A DNA stretch of 64,000 nt from Sinorhizobium shofinae (GCA_001704765.1 MBFK01000104.1:45831-109830), one strand, 5' to 3'; shown: positions 9,612-18,405, counted from the stretch's first letter. Program-made: numbers and translations. The notes: a model not told the origin generated them from the letters alone.

Positions 9612-10418
9612 CTATTGCGTATTTTGAAAGACCCGAACGTTGCGAATAGCGGTTGCCGCCCCATTCACATCACCATCATCCTTGCCAGCGAAAGAGGCTA
9701 CAGCATTGCTAAATAGCAACGCAGCAGGCGTGTGGGCGAACGTGTTCGCAACTTCGTAGATTTTCCTGTCGTCAAAGAAAAACTGGAACTGGCTTTCGCT
9801 CCACAGCATGCCATAGCGATGGTAAGCGTCGGCTAGTCGTGTGCGCCGCGGTCGGTACGTTGTCGATAAAACCTCCCGATCGGGACGCCAGCGTCGGGCT
9901 GTGACCTGAACGACATTCGGATATTTGGCTTCAACTACGTCAAGTTCAAAATGTGTATCGCCTTCCGTCTCGGGAACGGACGTGAGCCAGAAAGCGTTGT
10001 TGACGCCGGGTTCGTTAGCAATCCGCATCTCACATTCGAAATAGCCATAGCACTGGCGAAAATCACGCGATCGGACGTAACCACCGGTAAACGGCCGTTT
10101 TCCGTTAGTATCGTTGGTGTTACGCCCGAGTTTGAGCGACAGACCCCCACCAGATAGGTTAACGTTTCCGGGCAGGCGGACAGACTTGGTCTCTCCGCCG
10201 CTGTCATTCACCTTGAGCCAGCGTTGATTGAAACCCGCATCATCGGTGAAGTCGTCGTTAAACGACAATTGCCATCTACCATCCGTGCCCTTTAGAGGAG
10301 CAGGTAGATCCGAGCACGCACGTGCAAAACCTGGTCGCGCGAGCAATCCAGTCGACGCTATCCCGAAACCGACAAGTCCCAGAAATGAGCGCCGACTGAA
10401 TCGGAAGGCCTGTGTCAT
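9612..10418 (-). CDS. Tat-exported glycoside hydrolase family 16 (endo-beta-glycanase)
   Basis: Secreted glycanase of 268 residues. A twin-arginine signal SRRSFLGLVGFG (residues 8-19) is followed by a cleavage-like region LLARPGFARA. The GH16 catalytic motif ELDVVE spans residues 158-163, supplying nucleophile Glu158, Asp160 and acid/base Glu163. The flanking YGYFECEMRI and NNAFWLT strands are also family hallmarks. GH16 enzymes near rhizobial EPS genes (ExoK, ExsH) cut nascent polymer. It is the last gene of the wga-like operon and overlaps the pyruvyltransferase-like gene by ATGA, so a role in trimming this EPS is likely. Base composition is more A/T-rich than in most of the window. Confidence 0.88.
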   Translation of the reverse strand: MTQAFRFSRRSFLGLVGFGIASTGLLARPGFARACSDLPAPLKGTDGRWQLSFNDDFTDDAGFNQRWLKVNDSGGETKSVRLPGNVNLSGGGLSLKLGRNTNDTNGKRPFTGGYVRSRDFRQCYGYFECEMRIANEPGVNNAFWLTSVPETEGDTHFELDVVEAKYPNVVQVTARRWRPDREVLSTTYRPRRTRLADAYHRYGMLWSESQFQFFFDDRKIYEVANTFAHTPAALLFSNAVASFAGKDDGDVNGAATAIRNVRVFQNTQ

Positions 10419-11764
10419 ACGGCGACCTTTGCCGGGTCTTCCTGCTTGGTATTAAGGTTGCGCAATGTGGTTTCAAGGCTCCACGCGCGATTACGCAGCG
10501 TCTCAATTTCTCCGGTCATGAAATCCATCTCGCTACGGAACCAAGCCACAGCTTCTTGCACGTTGTGTGGGACTTGGACCAGGTTGGGGCTGGAAAGGGG
10601 CTTGTCTGCCGGTGCGGCGACAGGCTTAGGCAACACGTGATTGAGTTTGTTTTCCGTCAGGAAGCGATGGTACTCAGCATAATTGGTCCTGTAGATGTGC
10701 TGAACCTTCGAAAAATCAGCACGTTCGAGCAGCTTCTCAAGGTTGATGGGCAAATAGTCCTCGATCTCAACCGAGGGGATTGCAAACAATGACGCCAGCT
10801 CACGAATGCGTGAATCATAGGTAAAGAAGATTGCCGGAATTCCCTGATGCAGAGCAATGACGTTGCCATGCAGCCGGAAGCCGACCATCACATCGACGTT
10901 GGCCGCAGCATCAGCCGCCCACTCCTCAATATCGAAGAACGCGCTCATACGGTTGTTGAGCATCTCCTCGGCTTCTTGATGGCCAAGCAGGTTGAATTTG
11001 GTCAGGATCGACTTGATGTTGTCCTGCTTCTCCTTGCCAGTGGAGAAAATTGCTAGCGTTTCCTCGCGCTCACCCTGCGAGTAGAGCTTGCTTGAAGGGC
11101 GCTTTGCAACCGCATCGATCAATGCACGCTGCATACGATTTGTCTTGGTAGAATTGCTGGCGTAATCTGCGGAAAGGTACTTGTTGAGCGTAAGCCCGAT
11201 GCGAGCTTGCGCCGGATCGATTGATTTTATGGTGATCGAAGGACGCAACGAGCGGTAAAAACTCGGGCAACCGATGACGCGCACATTTTTAATGCCGAGG
11301 TCGTTGAAAATTTCTGCACTATAGAACCCGCGCACGCCAATCGACTCGCACTTGTCCGCAATGATTTTCCAAGCCTCGACCGTTCCTTTAGGAACATTTA
11401 GCTTCTTGTACTTGCCGGCCTGGGCGCCAACACCGATCGCCACGACCGGACCTTTCAGTTTTTTGAGCAAAGGCACGACGTGGCTGAGGTCAACGGTTTC
11501 GGTCAGATAATTTGACCCGCGAACGACGGTCGCGTCGTAGGTGCCATCCTGCGGCCAGAGCTTGTCATTAGCCGCATGCGAGAACTGCACATTGCGGATT
11601 TCGTCGTAGGCAAGGGCTTTGAGTGTGGCGTCATAGACGAGAACGTCGCCTGTATTGATGCCGCCTTTGTTGAAGGCCGCGAGCGGGTCCTCGAACTTCA
11701 AATAGGCGGATTTGTTTCCAGGCTTCACGGCCGCACCACCGTTAAGAACAAAAAGTCTTTGCAT
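10415..11764 (-). CDS. Polysaccharide pyruvyl transferase family protein of the wga-like operon
   Basis: Probable enzyme adding pyruvate ketals (from PEP) to an EPS sugar, 449 residues. It shares an ordered motif set with the protein at 31423-32610: VVRGSNYLTE, IGVGAQAGK, SIGVRGFYSAEIFNDLGI, VIGCPSFYR, VGFRLHGNVIALHQGIPAIF, YDSR and YHRFLTENK. A C-terminal extension of about 70 residues is predicted helical and absent from that paralogue. The gene lies two bases after the WgaB-like gene and is coupled to the GH16 gene. EPS II carries pyruvyl groups, which fits. Assignment to a particular wga letter is not possible from sequence alone. Confidence 0.8.
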   Translation of the reverse strand: MQRLFVLNGGAAVKPGNKSAYLKFEDPLAAFNKGGINTGDVLVYDATLKALAYDEIRNVQFSHAANDKLWPQDGTYDATVVRGSNYLTETVDLSHVVPLLKKLKGPVVAIGVGAQAGKYKKLNVPKGTVEAWKIIADKCESIGVRGFYSAEIFNDLGIKNVRVIGCPSFYRSLRPSITIKSIDPAQARIGLTLNKYLSADYASNSTKTNRMQRALIDAVAKRPSSKLYSQGEREETLAIFSTGKEKQDNIKSILTKFNLLGHQEAEEMLNNRMSAFFDIEEWAADAAANVDVMVGFRLHGNVIALHQGIPAIFFTYDSRIRELASLFAIPSVEIEDYLPINLEKLLERADFSKVQHIYRTNYAEYHRFLTENKLNHVLPKPVAAPADKPLSSPNLVQVPHNVQEAVAWFRSEMDFMTGEIETLRNRAWSLETTLRNLNTKQEDPAKVAV

Positions 11765-11766
11765 CG

Positions 11767-14622
11767 TTAGTCCCTCAAATTATTCATGTTGACTGATCCG
11801 CCAGCGGCCACCTGCCGCGGCGTTATTTCGGAAATTTCGTCACGCTGCCTTGGTACGGACTCGCGCAACAAACGCTCGATTGCCCAGGGTTGGTCCGGGG
11901 AATCTGTTTGTTCGACGAGCTTTAAGCCAGGGGCCGGCGAGCGGGTGGAAAGACGGTCGGGAAACCATGTCATTAACTGCTCTACCAGCGGTTCAACGCT
12001 TCGATCCCAACTGAGCGAGGCACCGCGCTCAGCCGCGGCTTCCGAGAGGCGGCTGAGCGCAGCCGAATCTTCGGCCAATGCCGCGATCATCTCGGTCATT
12101 TCGCTAATGATGACATTGTCCTCAGTCGATCGAATCAAGAGCCCGTCAACGCCATGTTCAATCAGCTCGTCGACAGCGCCGACCGCTGTTGCGACCGGTA
12201 CGCAGCCGAGGCGTTGCGCCTCGATAATGGTCAATGGCGCGCCTTCCCATCGTGATGGCAGCGCGACCACATCGGCCCAAGCAAAGGCTTTGTTCAAATG
12301 GCGGCTGGAATAGACAGGCATATCCACCTGGACGCCGATTTCCGCAAATCGCTCTTTCCACGATCCACCAGCTCCCGAATCCATGACGTCGCTGCCGATG
12401 ATCTTCCACTCGACCGGCACGGCACGTTGCTGCAAACTGCGAACGCAGGCGAACAGACGTTCGATACCTTTTTGCGCGTCGAGACGGCCAAGGAAAAGGA
12501 CGTTTAGCTCGCCTGGTTTGCTGCGCCGAGCGGCCAGCAAGGTGTCTCGGTCTTTCGGAGCTAACACGTAGCTGGCAGCGTTCTGGATATGCATCAGCTT
12601 AGCGGATGGTACACCCATTGCGTGGAGCCATTGTGCCATATCGTCGGAACAGGTCAGGATCGTGTCGTAAACGTGCTCGAAGGCGAGCGAAAGATACGGA
12701 TGTCCGGCATCTCGCCCCATTTTCGACTTGTCGAGTACATGAACGTAGTTGAGCACCTTGATGCCACGGCGGCGCAGGTCGCCAAGGACAGCGTTTACCG
12801 GCGCGACATGGTTGTTAATGACGACGTCGAGTCCGGCAAGGAAGCCCATGATCTGCTCAGCCCTTGCGGCTTCGTCATGGCCCATCATCAAGTCGTGGCC
12901 GGCAAACTGGTGCGGGCCGCCCCATAAGGGATAATCATCGGCGAGGAAATTGATCGTCTTGAACACCCCGTCATTTTCAGGAACCCGATTATAAACCGGC
13001 TTTCCGAGAAGAAAGAGGTGGACTTCACATCCAACGTTCTTGAGCGCACGAGCGACGGCGTAGGCGACCTTTTCGACACCACCGAAGCTCGCGATCGGGA
13101 GCAGGAAACCGACCCGAAGCGGGTTTGATACCTGTTGTAATCTCGGCATAACCGGCTTTGCCCCGACGGCATGTCGTAACAACTCGAAATACCGGCTGCG
13201 ACTTGGAAAATAGGCCGACCGCCATATCCATCGATTCGTCGATTGCGAACGGTATCCGGAGTCGCGAAGCGCACCCAATGTCGCGACCAGCGCGTTCGTG
13301 GGTGATAGAGCAGTACTTTGCATCTCGCGCGCCGTGAAGGGTCCGCTGATGACAATCTCAACCACATTCGGAGAGGGTACGGGCTTGTGCAGCGTCCGCG
13401 CCCATTCATCGGACGTGTCCTCAGCGCAGTTCGAAAAGATATCAAATGTACACATCCAGCCGAAAGGTTTATCGGCGAGTGGTCCCAATTCATTGATCTT
13501 GCGGATATCGAGCCCGATCTTTGAATTACTCCGCTCAAAACGAATGGCCACAAAATGATGCTCCTGAGAAAGCTTCTCACCGAGCCAAAGCAGATTGTGG
13601 ATGAGGCCGAGTCGCGTCAAGGCATCTCGGTGGGCTGGCGTCATCCAGAGCATGAAGGGTGGAACGCCAAAGGTCTCCGGTTCAGCCCTAGCCGCCCAGA
13701 AGCGCGTCACGAAATCCTCCAGGCTGCATTTGGTATGCTCGACCGTAGGATCGGTAAACAAATCAACCGCATAACCGCCCATGCCGATCGCTGCATATCG
13801 CGGGGCTTCCTGATGCTCCCAATCGAGTAGGGTTTCAGCAGCAAAGAGCTTCTTATGTTTCTGACGAATATACGTCAGGATGCCTTCACGCGTCCGGTTT
13901 GAATCCCGCAGCATGCTCTCGGCGCGCTGGCGATACTCGAACCCGAAGAAAGGATAATTGGCACCAAGGAAGCCTTGACCGATCGCCTGCAACCAAAAGT
14001 CCCAGTCTTCAAATCCCGACTTCATGCTCTCGTCGAAACGAATACCGGCATCAAGCATTCGTCGAGATACCAGACTGCCTGCTTCACAAATATTATCGAA
14101 GGTCAGGTGCAGAAGACGCGAATATTGCGTTGTATAGTTCCCATTCCATTCGATACCGAACTTGTCGATGTTGGGATAAATCCAGTCGACTTTGTCGTCC
14201 GATTTCATGAAGTCTAGAATATCTCGGATTGCCGTTGGAGTAATACGGTTGTCTGCATCCAGGAAATAGACCGCCTCAAGAGCCGGGAAGTTGCGCAAGG
14301 CAAATTCGATTCCATAATTGCGAGCTGAACTCAATCCGCCATTGGCTTTGCGCAGATAGAATACGTTTGGATGGGCTAGCGCGTAGGTTCGCCCCACTTC
14401 GCCGGTTTCCGGGAAAGGACATCCGTCATCGACAATGACAACCGCTATATCGAAAGGTGCCTCCTGCGCCAGTGCGGATTCAATGGCCTCAGCTAGCAGC
14501 ACCGAATGTTTGTAGGCCGGAACGACCACTGCAACCTTCGGAGAAAACGAACGTTCGGCGTCATCCTCGGACGGTGGCGACGCAGTCACCTGTTCCAGAT
14601 GATGTTTGACTTGGTCTCGCAT
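11767..14622 (-). CDS. wgaB: Bifunctional glycosyltransferase, GT2-GT4 fusion (WgaB/ExpA23-like)
   Basis: Large 951-residue protein with two catalytic modules. The N-terminal GT2 (GT-A) domain has VAVVVPAYKHSVLLAEAIES, the VIVDDG strand near residue 65 and the metal-binding YFLDADNRITP near 120. The C-terminal GT4 (GT-B) domain begins around residue 500 with RVGFLLPIASFGGVEKVAYA, has the hinge region NVLFLGRLDAQKGIERLF, and the EX7E motif in RWEGAPLTIIEAQRLGC near 795. Two activities could build an alternating two-sugar backbone, as in galactoglucan, but that is inference. No membrane helix is evident. It starts six bases after the preceding gene. The symbol follows size and position relative to the S. 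meliloti locus as remembered and was not checked by alignment. Confidence 0.75.
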   Translation of the reverse strand: MRDQVKHHLEQVTASPPSEDDAERSFSPKVAVVVPAYKHSVLLAEAIESALAQEAPFDIAVVIVDDGCPFPETGEVGRTYALAHPNVFYLRKANGGLSSARNYGIEFALRNFPALEAVYFLDADNRITPTAIRDILDFMKSDDKVDWIYPNIDKFGIEWNGNYTTQYSRLLHLTFDNICEAGSLVSRRMLDAGIRFDESMKSGFEDWDFWLQAIGQGFLGANYPFFGFEYRQRAESMLRDSNRTREGILTYIRQKHKKLFAAETLLDWEHQEAPRYAAIGMGGYAVDLFTDPTVEHTKCSLEDFVTRFWAARAEPETFGVPPFMLWMTPAHRDALTRLGLIHNLLWLGEKLSQEHHFVAIRFERSNSKIGLDIRKINELGPLADKPFGWMCTFDIFSNCAEDTSDEWARTLHKPVPSPNVVEIVISGPFTAREMQSTALSPTNALVATLGALRDSGYRSQSTNRWIWRSAYFPSRSRYFELLRHAVGAKPVMPRLQQVSNPLRVGFLLPIASFGGVEKVAYAVARALKNVGCEVHLFLLGKPVYNRVPENDGVFKTINFLADDYPLWGGPHQFAGHDLMMGHDEAARAEQIMGFLAGLDVVINNHVAPVNAVLGDLRRRGIKVLNYVHVLDKSKMGRDAGHPYLSLAFEHVYDTILTCSDDMAQWLHAMGVPSAKLMHIQNAASYVLAPKDRDTLLAARRSKPGELNVLFLGRLDAQKGIERLFACVRSLQQRAVPVEWKIIGSDVMDSGAGGSWKERFAEIGVQVDMPVYSSRHLNKAFAWADVVALPSRWEGAPLTIIEAQRLGCVPVATAVGAVDELIEHGVDGLLIRSTEDNVIISEMTEMIAALAEDSAALSRLSEAAAERGASLSWDRSVEPLVEQLMTWFPDRLSTRSPAPGLKLVEQTDSPDQPWAIERLLRESVPRQRDEISEITPRQVAAGGSVNMNNLRD

Positions 14623-14628
14623 GAGGAC

Positions 14629-16152
14629 CTACCCGTTGACCATGAGGCTAATGTCGCGGAATTTGGCCCAGGCGAAAGCGTTATCACCGGGATTTCTCAT
14701 CCGCGTGGCAAAATAGATGTTCTGCCAGATGCCCACCTGTTCCGCGATAAAGGCATTGATACGCGGCTCTTCGCCATGAGCAACGCTTGTCCAACCAGAG
14801 AAGGCCTCTCCACTGCCCGCACCACGTGCCTCGCTGAAAAGTTGCTGAGCACTATTCAAATCAGCCGCGATGACAAGTGCAAAATCGACGTCTTGTGATT
14901 GATCATTGTCGATTATCGCGGTGGAAGATATCCGCAGAATTTTGGGCGGGCATGCTGCCGGAAGCCGCCCGATCGTAATTCCGGTCGAGGGAGGATGGCA
15001 GGCGATGGCCCGTTCCTCCGGAAGCGGCAGGATTGCCGGGAAATCGAACGCAATCTCCTCCGTGTTGGCGAGTGTCGCAAGATCAATAATGCCGTTTGCG
15101 ATTGGCATCTCGCGAAAGCCCTCGTCCCTTGTCTGTCCGGACTGTGCCGGCAAATAATTCGCCCAGCTCGGAAGCAGCACACCAGGCATTCCGCACCAGA
15201 CCTGCATTGCCAAGCTGTTCTTCAACAATGGTGCGTCGTTGCCTGCATCCTGGACCTGGAACATCTCCAGGGGCTGAAGACCGCCAAGCGAAAGCAGCGG
15301 CATTTCATCGTCCAGATCCTCGATATGCAGCTGCAGTTTCAACGTGCGCCGAAGACCGGCGAGCGTGCGCGACAAACCCAGATAATTCCACCCCTGATGA
15401 AGTCGCGAAAACGGTATGATCCATTTTTCTACGACCTGTCGATCCTCAAGCGTCACCAGTTGAGCATGCAGCGTGGCCTCATCGCGACGCGCCAACCGCT
15501 CAAAATGAATTGCAATCGCACTCACGCCAGCACTTGCAACCGGTAGGATCTGGGACACTCCCTTAAAAGAGGCGTCGGCCAGGACATTAGAGCGAGACGA
15601 GCTGCTGACGGGCTCGTTCGAAAAAGCCAGGTCGAAAGGCTGTAGTCCCTGCCTGTCGACGAAACTTTCGACTGCTGCGAAACGGTTTTGCAGGTTGTCG
15701 TTCAAGGTACGCAGGGCGAGCAGCTCTCGATTTGACTGAGCGATTTTCCGGGCGTCGGATACCAATAGGTCGGCAAGCTTCTGGATGATGAGCGCCGTTG
15801 TCTCGGTCTCCTTGCCTTTTTGCCACTCAAGGACGAGCGGCCCGTCTGCGACACCCCGATCTCGTAACCAGTCGAGAAGAGGCTTTTCTTGGCCACGATG
15901 CGCGGGATTGATAATGATTGCGAGCGTGCACAGTGGTGCCTCGTGGATTTCGATTTTTTTGCCGGAGTCGTCGCACAGCACGGCGGTGTCGTCCTTGACA
16001 ACTTCAAAGCCGAAAATTTGGACCGCCTTGGACAGAGTCTGAGGAAGATCGTCATGGGCAATTCCCATGCGGAGCAGGATTGGTTTCTTCAATAGGTCAA
16101 TTTCGCTGAGAGATTTCGCAGCTGGCGAAAGCTTAAAAGTCTGTATTGTCAT
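14629..16152 (-). CDS. wgaA: Unknown protein, first gene of the wga-like operon (position of WgaA/ExpA1)
   Basis: I do not recognise a catalytic family. The 507-residue protein has no signal peptide or clear membrane helix. An N-terminal mixed alpha/beta region reaches about residue 130 (LCTLAIIINPAHRGQE), followed by a helical segment with coiled-coil character (residues 120-170: IIQKLADLLVSDARKIAQSN). The rest is beta-rich and may be a jelly-roll or carbohydrate-binding fold, with WNYLGLSRTL, LQLHIEDL and a C-terminal IWQNIYFATRM segment. It leads the operon ahead of the GT2-GT4 fusion and follows a promoter with a WggR-type box. A part in substrate binding or assembly of the EPS machinery is a guess from context. 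The symbol rests on position only. Confidence 0.6.
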   Translation of the reverse strand: MTIQTFKLSPAAKSLSEIDLLKKPILLRMGIAHDDLPQTLSKAVQIFGFEVVKDDTAVLCDDSGKKIEIHEAPLCTLAIIINPAHRGQEKPLLDWLRDRGVADGPLVLEWQKGKETETTALIIQKLADLLVSDARKIAQSNRELLALRTLNDNLQNRFAAVESFVDRQGLQPFDLAFSNEPVSSSSRSNVLADASFKGVSQILPVASAGVSAIAIHFERLARRDEATLHAQLVTLEDRQVVEKWIIPFSRLHQGWNYLGLSRTLAGLRRTLKLQLHIEDLDDEMPLLSLGGLQPLEMFQVQDAGNDAPLLKNSLAMQVWCGMPGVLLPSWANYLPAQSGQTRDEGFREMPIANGIIDLATLANTEEIAFDFPAILPLPEERAIACHPPSTGITIGRLPAACPPKILRISSTAIIDNDQSQDVDFALVIAADLNSAQQLFSEARGAGSGEAFSGWTSVAHGEEPRINAFIAEQVGIWQNIYFATRMRNPGDNAFAWAKFRDISLMVNG

Positions 16153-16202
16153 TTCCTACATCCCTGCCCAATCCAATGGCGCCAAACAGCAGATCCATCC
16201 AA

Positions 16203-16230
16203 ATAATGTCGCATTCATTAGGTTTGTCAA
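16203..16230 (-). promoter_or_regulatory. Candidate promoter of the wga-like operon
   Basis: On the minus strand TTGACA (16230-16225), 16 bases, then CATTAT (16208-16203), giving a leader of about 45 bases before the ATG at 16152. Just upstream of the -35 lies the dyad TTGCA-C-TGCAA (around 16242-16252). The sequence ATTGCAGTGCA also occurs 70 bp before wgeA (21843-21853), so it may be a second shared operator. The whole 260-bp region is strongly A/T-rich. Confidence 0.45.
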
Positions 16231-16390
16231 ACGAATACATATTGCAGTGCAATAGAAAAAAATTGAGCAATTTAATGATTTGCTATCGCGTTGATTCTTA
16301 ATAAAACTTAAAAATACTTTACGCGTAATTTACATCAAATCTTGTAGTGATTGTTGAATCTGCCTCAACCTTCTTCTAATCTTTATTTAT

Positions 16391-16410
16391 ACTTCAAAAC
16401 TCGAAGCAAT
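16391..16410. promoter_or_regulatory. WggR-type box upstream of the wga-like operon
   Basis: ACTTCAAAACTCGAAGCAAT contains the imperfect dyad CTTC-AAAACTC-GAAG. It differs at one of its first 19 bases from the box between wggR and wgdA (18298-18316) and resembles that upstream of wgeA (21685-21704). It lies 240 bp before the wgaA start. In S. meliloti the MarR-type activator WggR (ExpG) binds a conserved sequence in the exp promoters. Confidence 0.6.
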
Positions 16411-16412
16411 AT

Positions 16413-17663
16413 TCAAGCAAACTGCCCCTCTACGGCGGACGCAAAGTCTTTTCCGGTTGCTTCGCCAATCAACGCCAATTGACGCGCGAGACAATCCTGC
16501 AGCCTGAAGCGTTGCTCCACCGTCCTGCGCGCCGCGGCGCGCAACTCATGGAACTTTTCCGGATGCGCCAGCACGTCGAGAATCGCCTCGGCGAGCGCAT
16601 CCGTATCGAAGAACGGCACCAGGAGGCCGTTGCGGCCCGCGCGGATGACTTCCTGGACGGGCGCGGTGTCCGATCCGATAACGAGCGCGCCGCATGCCAT
16701 GGCCTCGAGGACCGACCAGGAAAGCACGAAGGGATAGGTCAGATAGAGGTGTGCCGCCGAGATCTGGTAGAGCTGCCGCAGCACGGAATGCGGCACGACG
16801 CCGGGAAAAATGAGCCTGTCGCGCGGCACGTCGAGCGATGCGAGAAGATGGTCCTTCCATGAGCCGCCGCCTGGCGGCGGTGTCCCGTAACTGACACCAT
16901 CACCGCCGACGAAGACGAACAGTGCGTCCGGATGCCGCCGCGCGACCTTGGCTGCGGCCTCCAGCGCCTGCGGAAATCCACGATAGGGCTCGAGGTCGCG
17001 TGCGACGAAGGTGACGATCGGCGGATCGCCGGCCTTGAGCACGCGTCCGTCCGGAAGCTTCAGCGAGGCGGACGGATCGGGCCGGAAGCGCCGCGTGTCG
17101 ATCCCCTCGTGACAGATCGCGATGCGCGATCGCACATCGGCCGGATAGAGACTTTTCTGCCAGGCGGTCGGGCTGATCCCTCCGTCCACGGCCTCCAGGG
17201 ATAGAAGCTGCGCGGCGTTTCGAAGGCGCAGCCTCTTGCGCGTCTCCGCATCGGGCTGGTCTTCCGCTGCGAAGCCGACGTCCGCCCCCTCGGCCCGGTA
17301 AAAGAATTCGCAATATCCAAGCGCCGGCACGCGCGGCAGCACATCCTTGACGAACATCATGCTGCCCCAGCCGATATGGCCAAGGGCGATGTCGGGCGCC
17401 TGGCCATGTTTCGCCATGGCATCGAGCGTTTCGGCAACGCGGTGGCCGATGCGCACATGGTGGTCGGGAATGGCAAGATGGCGGGCCATTTGCGGATGCG
17501 CCCGCGGCCCGGGCTCGGCGCGATGCCGGACGACCCGCACGGACGGGATGCGCTGATCCACGGTTTCCGTGACGAGCGTCACCTCGTTTCCGGCCTGGGC
17601 AAGATGTTGAGCCAGGGCGGCAAACTGGCCGAAGCCGCGGCGATGTACAAACGCTACATGCAT
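16413..17663 (-). CDS. wgcA: Glycosyltransferase family 4 (WgcA/ExpC)
   Basis: GT-B fold glycosyltransferase of 416 residues. N-terminal MHVAFVHRRGFGQFAALAQH is the acceptor-side Rossmann start. The donor domain has DPPIVTFVARDLEPYRGFPQ, the GGDGVSYGTPPPGGGSWKD loop and the C-terminal LSWSVLEAMACGALVIGSDT. Only the second Glu of the EX7E motif is present; the first position is Phe, a variation that occurs in some GT4 enzymes. It starts 18 bases after wggR and is co-directional, matching the wggR-wgcA operon of EPS II loci. Likely role: adding a sugar to the lipid-linked or growing galactoglucan chain on the cytoplasmic side. Confidence 0.85.
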   Translation of the reverse strand: MHVAFVHRRGFGQFAALAQHLAQAGNEVTLVTETVDQRIPSVRVVRHRAEPGPRAHPQMARHLAIPDHHVRIGHRVAETLDAMAKHGQAPDIALGHIGWGSMMFVKDVLPRVPALGYCEFFYRAEGADVGFAAEDQPDAETRKRLRLRNAAQLLSLEAVDGGISPTAWQKSLYPADVRSRIAICHEGIDTRRFRPDPSASLKLPDGRVLKAGDPPIVTFVARDLEPYRGFPQALEAAAKVARRHPDALFVFVGGDGVSYGTPPPGGGSWKDHLLASLDVPRDRLIFPGVVPHSVLRQLYQISAAHLYLTYPFVLSWSVLEAMACGALVIGSDTAPVQEVIRAGRNGLLVPFFDTDALAEAILDVLAHPEKFHELRAAARRTVEQRFRLQDCLARQLALIGEATGKDFASAVEGQFA

Positions 17664-17681
17664 GTCCTTGGCCGATCGCCG

Positions 17682-18254
17682 TCAGATGCCGTAGCGGGCG
17701 GCGTTGCCCCACACCAGTTCGAGCCGGTGCAACGTCTGAAAGGCGCTTTCGAGATTACGCCTGTCCTGATCGCCGTGGCTGAGGGCGCGCTCATAGGACC
17801 GCGCCGCTTCCCGGAGCCCGACGCAGAGTTGCCTGCCCTTGTCCGACAACCGGATCCGCGCCGACCGCTTGTCGCGCTGCGAGGCAATCCGGTCGATATA
17901 ATCCCCATCGGCGAGCTGCTTCAGGTAGTAGGAAATGTTGGAGCCCACATAATGGCCGCGATCCAGGAGCTCGCCCACCGAAAGCTCCGCATCGCCGATG
18001 GCCAGAAGAACCATCGCCTGGGCGGAACCGATGTCGTCCACGCCAAGCTTGTTCAATTCGGCGCGCACCAGTCCGGAAAACCGCCGGCTCGCGCGTTCCA
18101 TCACCCGGGCCAGCTCGAAATAGCTGATCAGCGCGGCGTCGCCTCCCGGATCACGCTCAGGTTGATCGGGGGCCTTTCTGACCGGGTCATTGCCGGGCTC
18201 GACGACCACAGTGTCGCCAAGGTCTGCGAACGGATAGAGAATCCTATGATTCAT
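17682..18254 (-). CDS. wggR: MarR-family activator of EPS II genes (WggR/ExpG)
   Basis: MarR-type winged-helix regulator. The HTH region spans SVGELLDRGHYVGSNISYYL with recognition helix GSNISYYLKQL, followed by the wing DYIDRIASQRDKRSARIRLS. Helices at both ends suit dimerisation. The ATG at 18254 has GGAG six bases upstream; an ATG four codons earlier (18266) lacks a site. In S. meliloti WggR is needed for transcription of the galactoglucan genes and binds their promoters. Boxes matching this idea lie at 16391, 18275-18316 and 21683. Two box copies sit right before this gene, so it probably regulates itself as well as the divergent wgdA. Confidence 0.85.
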   Translation of the reverse strand: MNHRILYPFADLGDTVVVEPGNDPVRKAPDQPERDPGGDAALISYFELARVMERASRRFSGLVRAELNKLGVDDIGSAQAMVLLAIGDAELSVGELLDRGHYVGSNISYYLKQLADGDYIDRIASQRDKRSARIRLSDKGRQLCVGLREAARSYERALSHGDQDRRNLESAFQTLHRLELVWGNAARYGI

Positions 18255-18274
18255 CCCTCTCTCCATTAGGGAAG

Positions 18275-18316
18275 TTACTTCAAAAATTCGGGAATTTACT
18301 TCAAAACTTGAAGCAA
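18275..18316. promoter_or_regulatory. Tandem WggR-type boxes in the wggR-wgdA divergent region
   Basis: TTACTTCAAAA occurs twice, at 18275-18285 and 18296-18306, exactly 21 bp (two helical turns) apart. The second copy extends into a dyad, ACTTCAAAACTTGAAGCAA. Same-face spacing suggests two cooperatively bound dimers. The position, 21 bp from the wggR start and about 90 bp from wgdA, suits divergent control. Confidence 0.6.
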
Positions 18317-18383
18317 ATTTCTCGACGCCCCCGCCCCCGAATTTCCTGGTCTTGAGCTATCGATCATTATTATGTCACACTGA

Positions 18384-18400
18384 TCACAGCAATACTGTGA
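18384..18400. promoter_or_regulatory. Perfect dyad just before wgdA
   Basis: TCACAG-CAATA-CTGTGA, a perfect 6-bp inverted repeat with a 5-base centre ending five bases before the GTG at 18406. It could be an operator or, in mRNA, a small hairpin at the ribosome site. It looks CRP-like but the spacer is one base short of the classical TGTGA-N6-TCACA arrangement and the half-sites face the opposite way. Confidence 0.3.
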
Positions 18401-18405
18401 TTTGA

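Noticed and set aside
18380..18402. CRP site upstream of wgdA
   Set aside because: The dyad is TCACAG-N5-CTGTGA, whereas CRP-type sites read TGTGA-N6-TCACA. The half-sites point the other way and the spacing differs.
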